Shown here: positions 40,844-49,483 of the stretch, one piece after another
Layout of the letters: each line of letters starts with the position of its first letter
Numbering within the stretch: position 1 is the first letter of the stretch
NCBI GenBank assembly: GCA_002381695.1
Contig: DFXM01000039.1
Span: forward strand, 226,121-290,120
DNA from: Clostridium sp. UBA4108
GTDB taxonomy: Bacteria; Bacillota; Clostridia; Clostridiales; Clostridiaceae
Direction: 5' to 3'
DNA length: 64,000 nucleotides
The notes under the pieces: model-generated
Database searches by the model: none
What the model was told of the DNA's origin: nothing
The model's input: only the letters and a program-made list of their open reading frames with translations
Translations under genes and position numbers: made by a program

Positions 40844-42274
40844 GTGTTTAAAAGCTATGAAGAACTTAAAAAATACACAGAAGAAGAAGGTATAAAAATT
40901 CTAGATTTTAAGGTTATTACTTTACAAGGAAGATGGAATCATTTATCAATACCAGTGGAAAGATTAAGTGAAAAATTATTTACTGATGGAGTAGGATTTG
41001 ATGGGTCAAGCTATGGATACTCGACTATAGAGAATTCAGATATGTGCTTTGTACCTGATTATACAACTGCCTTTGAAGATCCTTATTGTAAAATACCTAC
41101 TTTAAGTATGCTTGCAAACATTTATACTGTTGGGGATAGCGGGGAAAGGTTTACAGGAGACCCAAGATATGTGGCAGAAAAAGCTGCAAGGATTTTAAAA
41201 AATACTGGAATAGGTGATGAATTTGTCATAGGACCAGAATTTGAGTTCTATATATTTGATCATGCTAGTTTTGAGACAAGAAACAATCACCAAGAAATAA
41301 CTATAGATTGTAAAGAAGCTTATTGGAATACAAATAACAAAGAGGAAAATTTAGCATATAAAGTACCATTACAAAGAGGATATCATAAAGATCTACCTTA
41401 TGATTTAAACAATGATTTAAGAAGTGAAATGATATTGAAACTTGAGGATATGGGTATAGATGTTAAATACCATCATCATGAAGTAGGATCAGCATCACAG
41501 CTTGAAATAGAAGTGGAATTAGGTGAAATGCTAAGAATGGCTGATGCAACAATGATGGCTAAATATGTAATAAAAAATGAATGCATAAAAAATGGTAAGA
41601 CTGCTACATTTATGCCAAAGCCTCTTCATGGAGAAGCGGGAAGTGGAATGCATGTACATATGCTTATAAGAAAAGATGGACACAATATATTTTATAATGA
41701 AAAGGGATATTCTAAATTAAGTGACGAAGCACTATATTTTATTGGAGGAATATTAAAACATTCCAAAGCACTACTTGCTCTTACTAGTCCTTCAACCAAT
41801 TCATACAAAAGATTAGTGCCAGGATTTGAGGCACCAGTATCTATATGCTTTGCCACTGGAAATAGAAGTTCTGTAATCAGAATACCTGGGTATGTAAAAG
41901 AAGCTGATAAACGTAGATTTGAGTTTAGACCATCGGATGCTACTTGTAATCCATATTTAGCTTATTCAGCTTTATTAATGGCCGGGATAGATGGTATATT
42001 AAATAAGATAAACCCAACAGAGGCTGGCTTCGGACCATATGACATAAATGTCTTTGATTTACCAGAAGAAGAAAGAAATAAAATAGGAGCACTTCCTAAA
42101 TCGTTAGAGGAAGCTCTAGTAGAGTTAGAAAAGGACCATGAATTCCTATTAAGAGATGGAGTATTTGATGAATTCTTTATAAAGAGCTGGATTAAATATA
42201 AATATGACAATGAAGTTATGAAGATAGCTAAAGTTCCATCGCCTATAGAATTCCAGTTATATTATGACCTATAA
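40844..42274 (+). CDS. glnA: Glutamine synthetase, type I
   Basis: A 476-residue enzyme that makes glutamine from glutamate and ammonia. Signatures are VGFDGSSYGYSTIENSDM near residue 50, the metal-binding FVIGPEFEFYIFD, HHEVGSASQLEIEVELGEML, KPLHGEAGSGMHVHM, LVPGFEAPVSICFATGNRSS, and the RFEFRPSDATCNPYLA arginine block. It starts at GTG 40844 behind AGAGGG. The tyrosine-adenylylation segment typical of proteobacteria is not evident. Length is slightly above the usual for Gram-positive GlnA (about 444), with an insertion near residues 145-175. A GlnR binding site was not recognised. Confidence 0.93.
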   Translation: MFKSYEELKKYTEEEGIKILDFKVITLQGRWNHLSIPVERLSEKLFTDGVGFDGSSYGYSTIENSDMCFVPDYTTAFEDPYCKIPTLSMLANIYTVGDSGERFTGDPRYVAEKAARILKNTGIGDEFVIGPEFEFYIFDHASFETRNNHQEITIDCKEAYWNTNNKEENLAYKVPLQRGYHKDLPYDLNNDLRSEMILKLEDMGIDVKYHHHEVGSASQLEIEVELGEMLRMADATMMAKYVIKNECIKNGKTATFMPKPLHGEAGSGMHVHMLIRKDGHNIFYNEKGYSKLSDEALYFIGGILKHSKALLALTSPSTNSYKRLVPGFEAPVSICFATGNRSSVIRIPGYVKEADKRRFEFRPSDATCNPYLAYSALLMAGIDGILNKINPTEAGFGPYDINVFDLPEEERNKIGALPKSLEEALVELEKDHEFLLRDGVFDEFFIKSWIKYKYDNEVMKIAKVPSPIEFQLYYDL

Positions 42275-42375
42275 TATTAATTAAATTTATTAGTAAATTG
42301 CAACCTACGACAAATTTTACTAAGTAAATTATTTTAATGATTATGAATTAATAATCTGCGAGATTTTGGATAAAA

Positions 42376-42401
42376 TAATAATGAAGTTTTCCTCATTATT
42401 A
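42376..42401 (+). terminator. Hairpin after glnA
   Basis: TAATAATGA pairs with TCATTATTA over 8 nt. It lacks a T-run but is positioned after glnA. Confidence 0.45.
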
Positions 42402-42451
42402 TTGAAAGGGGTTGAAAGCCGTTTATTTATTAAATAACTGACGGCAAAATT

Positions 42452-42655
42452 ATGGATAATAATAAAAATAGATTAAAGGATAGGCCAAAATCTAACGCAG
42501 AGATGAGAAAGATGTATTTTGAAAATGGAGCTGAAATTGGTATAGAACGTGGAGAAAAGATAGGAGATAATGGAAAGAAACTAACTAAGCGCTCTAAACT
42601 ATCCCATAAGAAATCTCCAGGGGATTTACCAAGAGATAATAACGAAACAATATAA
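42452..42655 (+). CDS. Hypothetical small charged protein
   Basis: A 67-residue highly charged, Lys/Asn/Glu-rich ORF ending SPGDLPRDNNETI. There is no clear domain. The ribosome site is weak: upstream of ATG is GACGGCAAAATT, with AAAGGGG much further away. A hairpin GCCGT..ACGGC spans 42418-42445. Expression is uncertain. Codon use looks plausible. It could be a spore-related small protein, but the SASP motifs are not present. Confidence 0.4.
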   Translation: MDNNKNRLKDRPKSNAEMRKMYFENGAEIGIERGEKIGDNGKKLTKRSKLSHKKSPGDLPRDNNETI

Positions 42656-42688
42656 CAAAGTAAAAAAAATAATAAAATTTAGTTGTTT

Positions 42689-42730
42689 AGACAGTATAAA
42701 GTCCATAAGAGGCTTTGTACTGTCTATTTT
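42689..42730 (+). terminator. Rho-independent terminator
   Basis: AGACAGTATAAAG pairs with CTTTGTACTGTCT across a loop, followed by ATTTT, after the small charged ORF. Confidence 0.7.
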
Positions 42731-42748
42731 AAAGTGTATAATAAAATA

Positions 42749-42800
42749 GGATTTGTTTTAATATGTAGTTCTAAAATCAGCAACCATTTAAAGCAAAGCC
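42749..42800. repeat. Dispersed palindromic repeat, family 1 (copy at 42.8 kb, deleted centre)
   Basis: Outer arms GGATTTGTTTTAATAT and CAACCATTTAAAGCAAAGCC match the outer arms of the 39.6-kb type copy. The long central palindrome is missing. Confidence 0.6.
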
Positions 42801-42883
42801 ATAAATTAAAATAACAGTTATAATTGAAGTTATGATATAAGTAATTTATAATGTAATAATAATTAACTTGAGGAGAAATTCAC

Positions 42884-43708
42884 ATGGGAAAAAAATTTAT
42901 AAAAAAAGACTTTATTCTTAAATATCCATTTGTGGAAGAGGAAGTTGAAAAATATAACATATCTTGGCAGGAACTAAGTGATATATATGATGATTTTAAT
43001 ATATACAGAGATACCTATGAGGCTCAAGCAGATTTCATTTCTAATACCCTAAGAACTCATGATAAGATTCATTCAGTTAAATCAAGGGTGAAAAATGGAG
43101 AAAGATTATTAGAAAAAATTATTAGAAAGACCACTGGGAGAAGAGAAAAATATGGTGATAATTTTCAATTTAAAATTGAAAACTATAAAGAAGAGATTAA
43201 TGACTTAATAGGAATAAGAGCAATACATATTTTTAAACAGGATTGGGAAAACATTCATGAATTTATATTAGGTACTTGGAGAGTGATAGAAATCACTGCC
43301 AATGTGAGAGATGGTGATAATACTAAGAGATTTGAGGAGTTAGGAATTGAAATTAAATCTAGACAGTCAGGATATAGGTCTGTGCATTATTTGATAGAGT
43401 TCTATCCCACTAGTCAAAAGGTAATAGCTGAGATTCAGGTTAGAACTATCTTTGAAGAAGGCTATGGAGAGATCGACCATGAGCTTAGATATTCCCATAA
43501 AGAAATTCCTGAAATATTGGCTTCAAATCTTCTTTTATTTAACCGTATTGCTGGGAGTGCTGATGAAATGGCATCTTTTATAAATATGTTAAGTAAGAGC
43601 CTTTGTGATATGGATAAAAGCTATATCTCCATTATGGATGAAAAGAATCATGAGATAGAAGATCTTAAAAATAAAATAACTATACTAGAGCAAGGCATTC
43701 AAAAGTAA
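42884..43708 (+). CDS. Small alarmone synthetase (RelA/SpoT domain)
   Basis: A 274-residue ppGpp synthetase that transfers pyrophosphate from ATP to GDP or GTP. The synthetase motifs are intact: RVKNGERLLEK (68-78), NDLIGIRAI (Asp107, Gly110, Arg112), the G-loop RQSGYRSVHYL (160-170) and EIQVRT (Glu183, Gln185, Arg187), followed by GEIDHELRY. There is no hydrolase or TGS domain, so the form is a SAS of the RelP/RelQ type. A C-terminal coiled-coil tail (about residues 230-270, DEKNHEIEDLKNKITILEQ) is longer than in RelQ. A strong terminator overlaps the stop codon. It is monocistronic. Confidence 0.9.
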   Translation: MGKKFIKKDFILKYPFVEEEVEKYNISWQELSDIYDDFNIYRDTYEAQADFISNTLRTHDKIHSVKSRVKNGERLLEKIIRKTTGRREKYGDNFQFKIENYKEEINDLIGIRAIHIFKQDWENIHEFILGTWRVIEITANVRDGDNTKRFEELGIEIKSRQSGYRSVHYLIEFYPTSQKVIAEIQVRTIFEEGYGEIDHELRYSHKEIPEILASNLLLFNRIAGSADEMASFINMLSKSLCDMDKSYISIMDEKNHEIEDLKNKITILEQGIQK

Positions 43709-43724
43709 GTTTGAATGCCTTTTA
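43692..43724 (+). terminator. Terminator overlapping the stop codon of the SAS gene
   Basis: AAGGCATTCAAA (43692-43703) pairs with TTTGAATGCCTT (43710-43721), with the TAA 43706-43708 in the loop. Confidence 0.85.
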
Positions 43725-43728
43725 TTAA

Positions 43729-43762
43729 TATATATAAGTTGTAATAAAGTTTCTACATTATA
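43729..43762. repeat. Solo end of a family 2 repeat
   Basis: ATATATAAGTTGTAATAAAG followed by TTTCTACATTAT matches, reverse-complemented, the right end of the 46.6-kb copy and of the 37.7-kb copy. Confidence 0.5.
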
Positions 43763-43870
43763 TATTATTCATTGCATAATTTATCTGGATGAAATATAAT
43801 AAAATAAAATACTTTGAATATCAAAATGTTTGATTATAAAAGTAAATTTATGAATGAAGGGATAGATTTT

Positions 43871-44938
43871 ATGAATATAAAGCCATTAAATATAGGAAAC
43901 TTAGTAGCTAGATTACCAATAATACAAGGAGGTATGGGTATTGGGGTGTCAAGGTCCAACCTGGCTGCTGCTGTTACCAATGCAGGGGGAATAGGAGTAA
44001 TATCTGCGGCACAAATTGGGTATGATGAAGAAGATTTTAGGATTAATACCTTAGAAGCTAATTTGAGAGCTTTAAAAAAACATATAGTTTTAGCAAAAGA
44101 ACAATGTAAGGGGGGAGTAATTGGAGTTAATATAATGGTGGCAATGTGCAATTATGCAGAATATGTAAAAGCTAGTATAGAAGCTGGTGCAGATTTAATT
44201 ATCTCTGGAGCGGGTATGCCTTCAATGTTACCAAAGCTTGCAAAAAACACTAAGGTGAAAATTGCTCCTATTGTATCTTCTTTAAAATCAGCAAGAGTTA
44301 TACTAAAGTTATGGGATAGACATGATAGTACTACTCCAGACATGGTAGTTATTGAAGGCCCTAAGGCTGGAGGTCATCTAGGATTTAAGAAAGAAGAGAT
44401 AAAAAGCTGTGATGAAAATTTTCATGATGAAGTGGTGAAAATAATAGAGGAAACTAGAAAATATGAGGAGAAGTATAGTAAAAAAATTTCAATAATAGTC
44501 GGAGGAGGAGTATTTACAGGTAAAGAAGTAGCAGAATACCTATCTTTAGGGGCAAATGGTGTACAGATGTCAACTAGGTTTGTTGCAACAGAAGAATGTG
44601 ATGCTTCAGAAGCTTTTAAAAATGCTTATATACAGGCAACAGAAGAGGATATTGTTATAGTAAGCAGTCCCGTAGGAATGCCAGGAAGAGCCATAAAAAA
44701 TGCTTTTGTGGAAAGAACCTATAAAGGTAATATAAAAGTGAACCAATGCTACAGATGCATAGCTCACTGCAATCCTAAAGAGACTCCCTACTGTATAACA
44801 GAAGCCCTAATAAATGCAGTAACTGGAAACATTGATGAAGGACTAATATTCTGTGGTGAGAATTGTAGTAAGGTTGATAGAATAGTAAAAGTTGAAGAAT
44901 TAATGAAGGAACTTGAATTGGAAATTTTGAACACATAA
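43871..44938 (+). CDS. Nitronate monooxygenase-family flavoprotein
   Basis: A 355-residue FMN-binding TIM-barrel protein of the 2-nitropropane dioxygenase (NPD) family. Motifs: IIQGGMGIGVSRSNLAAAVTNAGG, GVNIMVAMCNYAEYV, IIEGPKAGGHLG, SIIVGGGVFTGKEVAEYLSLGANGVQMSTRFV, and a Cys-rich clostridial tail NQCYRCIAHCNPKETPYC with ENCSKV. The tail would bind metal or an iron-sulfur cluster and is absent from canonical nitronate monooxygenases, so the substrate may differ; some relatives are enoyl-ACP reductases (FabK). AAGGGAT precedes the ATG at 43871. The upstream TTG at 43814 has no ribosome site. Confidence 0.85.
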   Translation: MNIKPLNIGNLVARLPIIQGGMGIGVSRSNLAAAVTNAGGIGVISAAQIGYDEEDFRINTLEANLRALKKHIVLAKEQCKGGVIGVNIMVAMCNYAEYVKASIEAGADLIISGAGMPSMLPKLAKNTKVKIAPIVSSLKSARVILKLWDRHDSTTPDMVVIEGPKAGGHLGFKKEEIKSCDENFHDEVVKIIEETRKYEEKYSKKISIIVGGGVFTGKEVAEYLSLGANGVQMSTRFVATEECDASEAFKNAYIQATEEDIVIVSSPVGMPGRAIKNAFVERTYKGNIKVNQCYRCIAHCNPKETPYCITEALINAVTGNIDEGLIFCGENCSKVDRIVKVEELMKELELEILNT

Positions 44939-45102
44939 ATAAAGTTTATAACAAACAATAATCAATGAATTATGACACTTGAGATCATTTATGGATATCT
45001 ACTATATATAGATTGTAATAATGATACTTCATATTAATTTAACATTATACAAATAGGATTTTCTTTTATAAAATATTAAAATTAAATTTACACAGAGGAT
45101 TA

Positions 45103-45146
45103 GCAATAATATGAAGTTCATTATTAACAATTACTAAATCAGAGCC
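45103..45146. repeat. Dispersed palindromic repeat, family 1 (right arm only)
   Basis: GCAATAATATGAAGTTCATT then ATTAACAATTACTAAATC matches the right arm of the 39.6-kb type copy, and ends at the C-terminus of the convergent L,D-transpeptidase gene. Confidence 0.55.
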
Positions 45147-45153
45147 TAATTTA

Positions 45154-45660
45154 TCAAGATATATGAATAGCACTTCCGTGAGGAACATTATCATGTAGCC
45201 ATTTAGCATTTTCAGTAGCCAATCTAACACATCCATCAGATAATCTCATTCCAAGCCTACCGTCTCGTATAGAACCATTTAAATTATAGATTATAGAGTG
45301 AAATAGATAATTGCCAGTTATTTGAGTGTAATATAGACATCTATAGCCTTTTTCTTCTCCAAAGGAAGGTCCTTTAATACCTACTGTAAAATTTCCCTTA
45401 GGGGTAGGAGTGGAAGGTTTTCCAATGGTACATAGGTAACTTTTAATTAAAGTCCAATTATTTTTAGAACCAGTAAATATATTGGTTTTAAAATTTTTAG
45501 TATCTACCCATATGAAATATCTGGTATTACTGCTAAAGTTACCTGAATTAACAAAGGTTGTGGCTGTCTGGATATAGTTACTGTCAGACCTAAAATTTTG
45601 CAAAGTAGATGAGAATTTATACTGAGCTCCTCTTTTAAAACTTCTTAAAAATGAATTCAT
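45154..45660 (-). CDS. L,D-transpeptidase (YkuD domain)
   Basis: A 168-residue YkuD-fold cysteine peptidase. Its family forms 3-3 crosslinks in peptidoglycan. The N-terminal part is a short linker, and the YkuD domain covers about residues 47-168: YFIWVDTKN, YLCTIGKPSTPTPKGNFTVG and the active site HSIIYN, RLGMRLSDGCVRLATENA. The catalytic block normally reads SHGCxRL; here it is SDGCVRL, with the nucleophile Cys retained but the adjacent His replaced by Asp. There is no signal peptide, so it may be a spore or cytoplasmic-release enzyme. The start ATG at 45660 lies 8 nt after AAGGA; an upstream GTG is too close. Confidence 0.85.
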   Translation of the reverse strand: MNSFLRSFKRGAQYKFSSTLQNFRSDSNYIQTATTFVNSGNFSSNTRYFIWVDTKNFKTNIFTGSKNNWTLIKSYLCTIGKPSTPTPKGNFTVGIKGPSFGEEKGYRCLYYTQITGNYLFHSIIYNLNGSIRDGRLGMRLSDGCVRLATENAKWLHDNVPHGSAIHIS

Positions 45661-45846
45661 AGACACTTTCCTTTTATAATAAAAAATATTTATAGTTTAT
45701 AATATAATAATTTATCCATAAGGTTCACATATTAGTATGTATGAGTTGTAATAAACACTATTTAATAAAAAATTTTTCATTTAGAATATAATCTCTTAAT
45801 GAAATTTTTCCAATGAATAAAATTTATTTTAAATTTATATATAAGG

Positions 45847-46602
45847 ATGATGACATTGAAGGATATAAAAAGCGACAGTTACTTATGGATAAAAGCTATG
45901 ATATTTATAATTATCATAAGCTACATTGGATTTTTAGCCATTGAGTTTTTGAATTTACATATTTATTCAAAAATCTCTACATATTTAAAGTATTTAACTA
46001 TTATATTATGTTATATTATCTCTATTTTTATTGGGGAGGATGGATATGACAGAAGAGACAGAGGATTATTACAATTGGCTAGATTTTTAACTGTAGTCTC
46101 TGATTATTTTTTACTTATTGCTACTAATATTAAAGCTGGAGTTGTAGTATTTATTTTTGTTCAAATAGTATATATTATTAGGCATAATAGGATGAGAAGT
46201 AAGTACTTAGATAGTCTAGTATTTCTAGTTATTACGGCTATTACATTGGGATTAATGTCTTTAGTCTCTGATTTATCAAGGGTAACATCTATTAACAGGA
46301 ATATATTATTTTTAGGGTTCATCTATGGAAGTATTCTATGCACAAGTGTATTTGTTTCTATTAGAACATTAGAGAGAAGTAAGTATAATCCTATAACAGA
46401 AATTTTTATTGCCTTGGGCATGATATTATTTTTATTATGCGATGTTTCTGTAGCTATCTATAATATAACAGAAAATATGCCCTATGAAAGGGTTCAGAAT
46501 ATTGTACATATTGCCATTTGGTTCTTTTATCTTCCATCTCAACTTTTATTAACCCTTAGTGGATTTAAATCATTACCTAAATTTAAGATTCTGTTTAAAT
46601 AA
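45847..46602 (+). CDS. YhhN/TMEM86-family membrane protein (lysoplasmalogenase-like)
   Basis: A 251-residue polytopic membrane protein with about eight hydrophobic segments. Motifs point to the YhhN family: ARFLTVVSDYFLLIATNIKAGVVVFIFVQIVYIIR, and late in the protein FIALGMILFLLCDVSVAIYNI and IWFFYLPSQLLLTLSG. Conserved acids in SDYF and CDVS are the metal-type catalytic residues in lysoplasmalogenase. The plasmalogen-cleaving role is plausible because clostridia make plasmalogens. AAGGATGATGACA precedes both the ATG at 45847 and a TTG at 45856; the TTG has better spacing from AAGGA, so the true start is uncertain. Confidence 0.75.
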   Translation: MMTLKDIKSDSYLWIKAMIFIIIISYIGFLAIEFLNLHIYSKISTYLKYLTIILCYIISIFIGEDGYDRRDRGLLQLARFLTVVSDYFLLIATNIKAGVVVFIFVQIVYIIRHNRMRSKYLDSLVFLVITAITLGLMSLVSDLSRVTSINRNILFLGFIYGSILCTSVFVSIRTLERSKYNPITEIFIALGMILFLLCDVSVAIYNITENMPYERVQNIVHIAIWFFYLPSQLLLTLSGFKSLPKFKILFK

Positions 46603-46628
46603 TTGTTGATTTTAGCACTACATATTAA
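46592..46628. repeat. Dispersed palindromic repeat, family 1 (deleted copy at 46.6 kb)
   Basis: GTTTAAATAATTGTTGATTT followed by TAGCACTACATATTAAA matches, reverse-complemented, the 42.8-kb copy (GGTTGCTGATTTTAGAACTA, then CATATTAAAAC). It overlaps the stop codon of the YhhN gene. Confidence 0.55.
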
Positions 46629-46630
46629 AG

Positions 46631-46788
46631 TAGTATATAAATTACAATAAAGATAATTTATATTGCAAGTATGTTCAATAAACTGTTGAAATTGAGCTTC
46701 ATATTATTACTGCAAATGGTTGAGCAGGGATAATATGAAGCTCATATAAATTAATTTATAATATGGAAACTTTATTACAACTTATATA
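46631..46788. repeat. Dispersed palindromic repeat, family 2 (full-length copy)
   Basis: About 158 bp. The ends TATATAAATTACAATAAAG and CTTTATTACAACTTATATA are inverted repeats. The centre has GAGCTTCATATTATTACT facing GGGATAATATGAAGCTC across GCAAATGGTTGAGCA. It lies between the YhhN gene and catalase. Confidence 0.6.
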
Positions 46789-46812
46789 TAATTTAAAGGT
46801 AATGATTAGTAA

Positions 46813-46827
46813 TTATAAATAATATAA
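46813..46827. promoter_or_regulatory. PerR-like box in front of catalase
   Basis: TTATAAATAATATAA matches 12 of 14 defined positions of TTATAATNATTATAA, 30 bp upstream of the catalase ATG. The region is so AT-rich that a chance match is possible. Confidence 0.35.
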
Positions 46828-46856
46828 TAAACTAAGTAATCTAATTGGAGGATTTT

Positions 46857-48323
46857 ATGTCAAAAGGATGTTACGACAAGGATACACACTTAACCTCTGC
46901 TTTAGGGGTTCCCATTGCTAATGATGACAGTTCATTGACCGTAGGAGAAAGAGGACCAGTTTTATTACAAGATATACATCAGATAGAAAAATTAGCTCAT
47001 TTTGACAGAGAACGTATTCCAGAGAGGGTAGTACATGCAAAAGGCGCTGGAGCCCATGGATATTTTAAGCTCCATAATTGTATGAGAGAACACACAAAAG
47101 CTAGGCTGTTCACAGATACAAAATGTGAAACTCAGGTATTTGTAAGATTTTCTACGGTAGTAGGCTTTAGAGGTTCTGCAGATACAGCAAGAGACCCTAG
47201 AGGATTTGCAGTGAAATTTTATACGGAAGAAGGTAATTATGATTTAGTAGGAAATCATCTTCCAGTATTTTTTATTAGGGATTCAATAAAGTTTCCTGAT
47301 ATGGTTCATTCCTTTAAACCTTCACCAGACACTAATATAACTGATCTTAATAGATTTTGGGACTTTATAGGAAATTCTCCTGAATCAACCCATATGATAG
47401 TGTTTCTATATTCAGATAAGGGTACTATAAAAAGCTTTAGAACTATACCAGGGTTTGGGGTAAATACCTATGTATGGGTAAATAATAAAGGCAAGAGAAC
47501 CTTTGTAAAATATCACTGGAAACCATTAGCTGGAGAGGAATATATAACAAGAGAAGAAGCTATAAGATTAGCAGGAGAAGATCCCGATGTAGCAGTTAGA
47601 GATTTATATGATACCTTATCAAAGGGAGAGAAGGTTCAATATGAATTATATGTTCAATTAATGGACCCAAGAAATGAAATGGAGGAATGTTTTGATCCAT
47701 TAGATGCAACTAAAACTTGGCCAGAGGATAGGTATCCTCTAAAATTTGTAGGAACTCTAACATTAACAGATGGGCCTAATAACTTCTTTGAAGAGTCAGA
47801 ACAGGCTGCCTTCTGTCCAGCAAATTTAATACCAGGTATAGAAGCATCAGCAGATAAACTGTTACAAGGGAGATTATTCTCCTATTCTGATACACAAAGA
47901 CATAGAATAGGAACAAATTTTGCTCAATTACCAATAAATAGAGCTAAAGTAATGGTAAACAATAATGAGAGAGATGGTGCTATGGCTTATATGCCGCACT
48001 ATGGGAAAGTGAATTATAGTCCTAACTCTTTAGATCATGGAAGACCAAAAGCAGCTCCAGAAGAATATGGACAAAGCGAATTCTTTCTAGAGGGAGTAGT
48101 GGCTAGAAAGGTAATTCATAAAACAGATAATTTTACACAAGCTGGAGAGCTTTACGAGTCTTATACCTGCGAAGAGAAGGATCATCTAGTGCATAATTTA
48201 GCCTGTGATTTAAAAGGTATAGAAAGAAACATACAAAGAAAAGCTATAGAAAACTTATCACAGGCATCTAGAGAGTTAGGGGAAAGGGTAGAAGAGGCAG
48301 TAAAAGAAAAAGAACAGTACTAA
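46857..48323 (+). CDS. katA: Catalase (monofunctional heme)
   Basis: A 488-residue heme catalase. Catalytic His60 is in ERVVHAKGAGAHGYF, the distal Asn in VGNHLPVFFIRD, and the proximal heme tyrosine in GRLFSYSDTQRHRIG. The FRFSTVVG and SADTARDPRGFAVKFYTEEG regions are typical. The substitution of the usual GNNTP by GNHLP next to the catalytic Asn is unusual. The start ATG at 46857 lies 4 nt after TTGGAGG; the in-frame upstream TTG is rejected. Catalase is uncommon in strict anaerobes and may have been acquired. It is monocistronic, with a terminator after the gene. Confidence 0.92.
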   Translation: MSKGCYDKDTHLTSALGVPIANDDSSLTVGERGPVLLQDIHQIEKLAHFDRERIPERVVHAKGAGAHGYFKLHNCMREHTKARLFTDTKCETQVFVRFSTVVGFRGSADTARDPRGFAVKFYTEEGNYDLVGNHLPVFFIRDSIKFPDMVHSFKPSPDTNITDLNRFWDFIGNSPESTHMIVFLYSDKGTIKSFRTIPGFGVNTYVWVNNKGKRTFVKYHWKPLAGEEYITREEAIRLAGEDPDVAVRDLYDTLSKGEKVQYELYVQLMDPRNEMEECFDPLDATKTWPEDRYPLKFVGTLTLTDGPNNFFEESEQAAFCPANLIPGIEASADKLLQGRLFSYSDTQRHRIGTNFAQLPINRAKVMVNNNERDGAMAYMPHYGKVNYSPNSLDHGRPKAAPEEYGQSEFFLEGVVARKVIHKTDNFTQAGELYESYTCEEKDHLVHNLACDLKGIERNIQRKAIENLSQASRELGERVEEAVKEKEQY

Positions 48324-48344
48324 CTATAATTAATTTTATTGTAT

Positions 48345-48384
48345 AATGATATTAGTTAATCATAACTAATATCATTATTTTTTA
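48345..48384 (+). terminator. Rho-independent terminator
   Basis: AATGATATTAGTTA pairs with TAACTAATATCATT over a 4-nt loop, followed by a T-run, after catalase. Confidence 0.85.
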
Positions 48385-48397
48385 AGGAGTGTATTAA

Positions 48398-49441
48398 TTG
48401 GAAAGAGTTATTCTTCATGTGGATATGGATGCCTTTTTTGCATCAGTAGAAATTATGGATAATCCACGGCTAAGGAATAAACCGGTGATTGTAGGAGGTA
48501 CCTCAGAAAGAGGGGTAGTTGCCACATGTTCCTATGAAGCTAGAAAATATGGAGTAAGGTCTGCAATGCCAACTTATATGGCTAAGGCAGCATGTCCTCA
48601 TGGAGTTTTTTTGCCCACCAGACATGAAAGATATGAAGAGATATCCAATGAGGTCTTTGAGATATTATACTCCATAACGGATAAAGTAGAAGGAGTAAGT
48701 ATAGATGAGGCCTACTTAGATATAAGTCATATAAATATGGATGCTAATACTGTAGCTATGAGAATTAAAAGCAATGTTAAGAAAAAACTTGGGCTAACTA
48801 TATCCGTAGGCATATCCTATAATAAATTTTTAGCAAAGCTTGCTTCGGATTGGAATAAACCCAATGGTCTTAAAGTAATAACTAGGGACATGGTGCCTAA
48901 AATATTATTTCCATTATCTATAAATAAGGTTCATGGATTAGGAAGTAAATCTGTAACTAAATTAAACAATATAGGGATTTTTACTATAGAAGAGCTATAC
49001 AATCTGCCAAAAGAGTATTTCTATGAATATTTTGGGAAATTTGGAAGTGAGATATATGATAGAATCAGAGGCGAGGATGATAGACAGGTAGTAACTGTAA
49101 GGGAGAGAAAATCCGTAGGAAGAGAAACAACTCTAAGGGTGAATACAAAGGATAAGGAGATCTTAAAGAAATATATAAAAAGCTTTGCTAAGGAAATCCA
49201 AGAGTATTTAAGGGAATGTGATGTAAAGGGGAAAACTGTGACTTTAAAAATTAAAACTGCTAATTTTCAGAATCATACTAAGAGTAAAACATTACCTAAA
49301 TATATAGGAACAGAAGAGGAAATATATGAGGAGAGTTGTAAAATATTAGAGTCTATTTTTTTGGTAGAAGAGATAAGATTAATAGGGGTTTCTATATCCA
49401 CACTTAAACATAGCCCAATAGAACAGTTGACTTTATTTTAA
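48398..49441 (+). CDS. dinB: DNA polymerase IV (Y family)
   Basis: A 347-residue translesion polymerase. The palm motif is HVDMDAFFASVE at the start, with metal acids Asp and Glu in VSIDEAYLDIS. Fingers and palm continue through ATCSYEARKYGVRSAMPT, SVGISYNKFLAKLASDWNKPNG (nucleotide binding), VHGLGSKSVTKLNNIGI (helix-hairpin-helix) and SVGRETTLRVNT, and the little finger ends the protein. A beta-clamp binding motif is at the C-terminus (QLTLF). It starts with TTG, 8 nt after AAGGAG. No LexA box was recognised upstream. The HD gene follows 42 nt later and may be co-transcribed. Confidence 0.95.
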   Translation: MERVILHVDMDAFFASVEIMDNPRLRNKPVIVGGTSERGVVATCSYEARKYGVRSAMPTYMAKAACPHGVFLPTRHERYEEISNEVFEILYSITDKVEGVSIDEAYLDISHINMDANTVAMRIKSNVKKKLGLTISVGISYNKFLAKLASDWNKPNGLKVITRDMVPKILFPLSINKVHGLGSKSVTKLNNIGIFTIEELYNLPKEYFYEYFGKFGSEIYDRIRGEDDRQVVTVRERKSVGRETTLRVNTKDKEILKKYIKSFAKEIQEYLRECDVKGKTVTLKIKTANFQNHTKSKTLPKYIGTEEEIYEESCKILESIFLVEEIRLIGVSISTLKHSPIEQLTLF

Positions 49442-49483
49442 TTTATTGCAAAATAGGTTAGAATTATATAAGGAGGTGTTATT

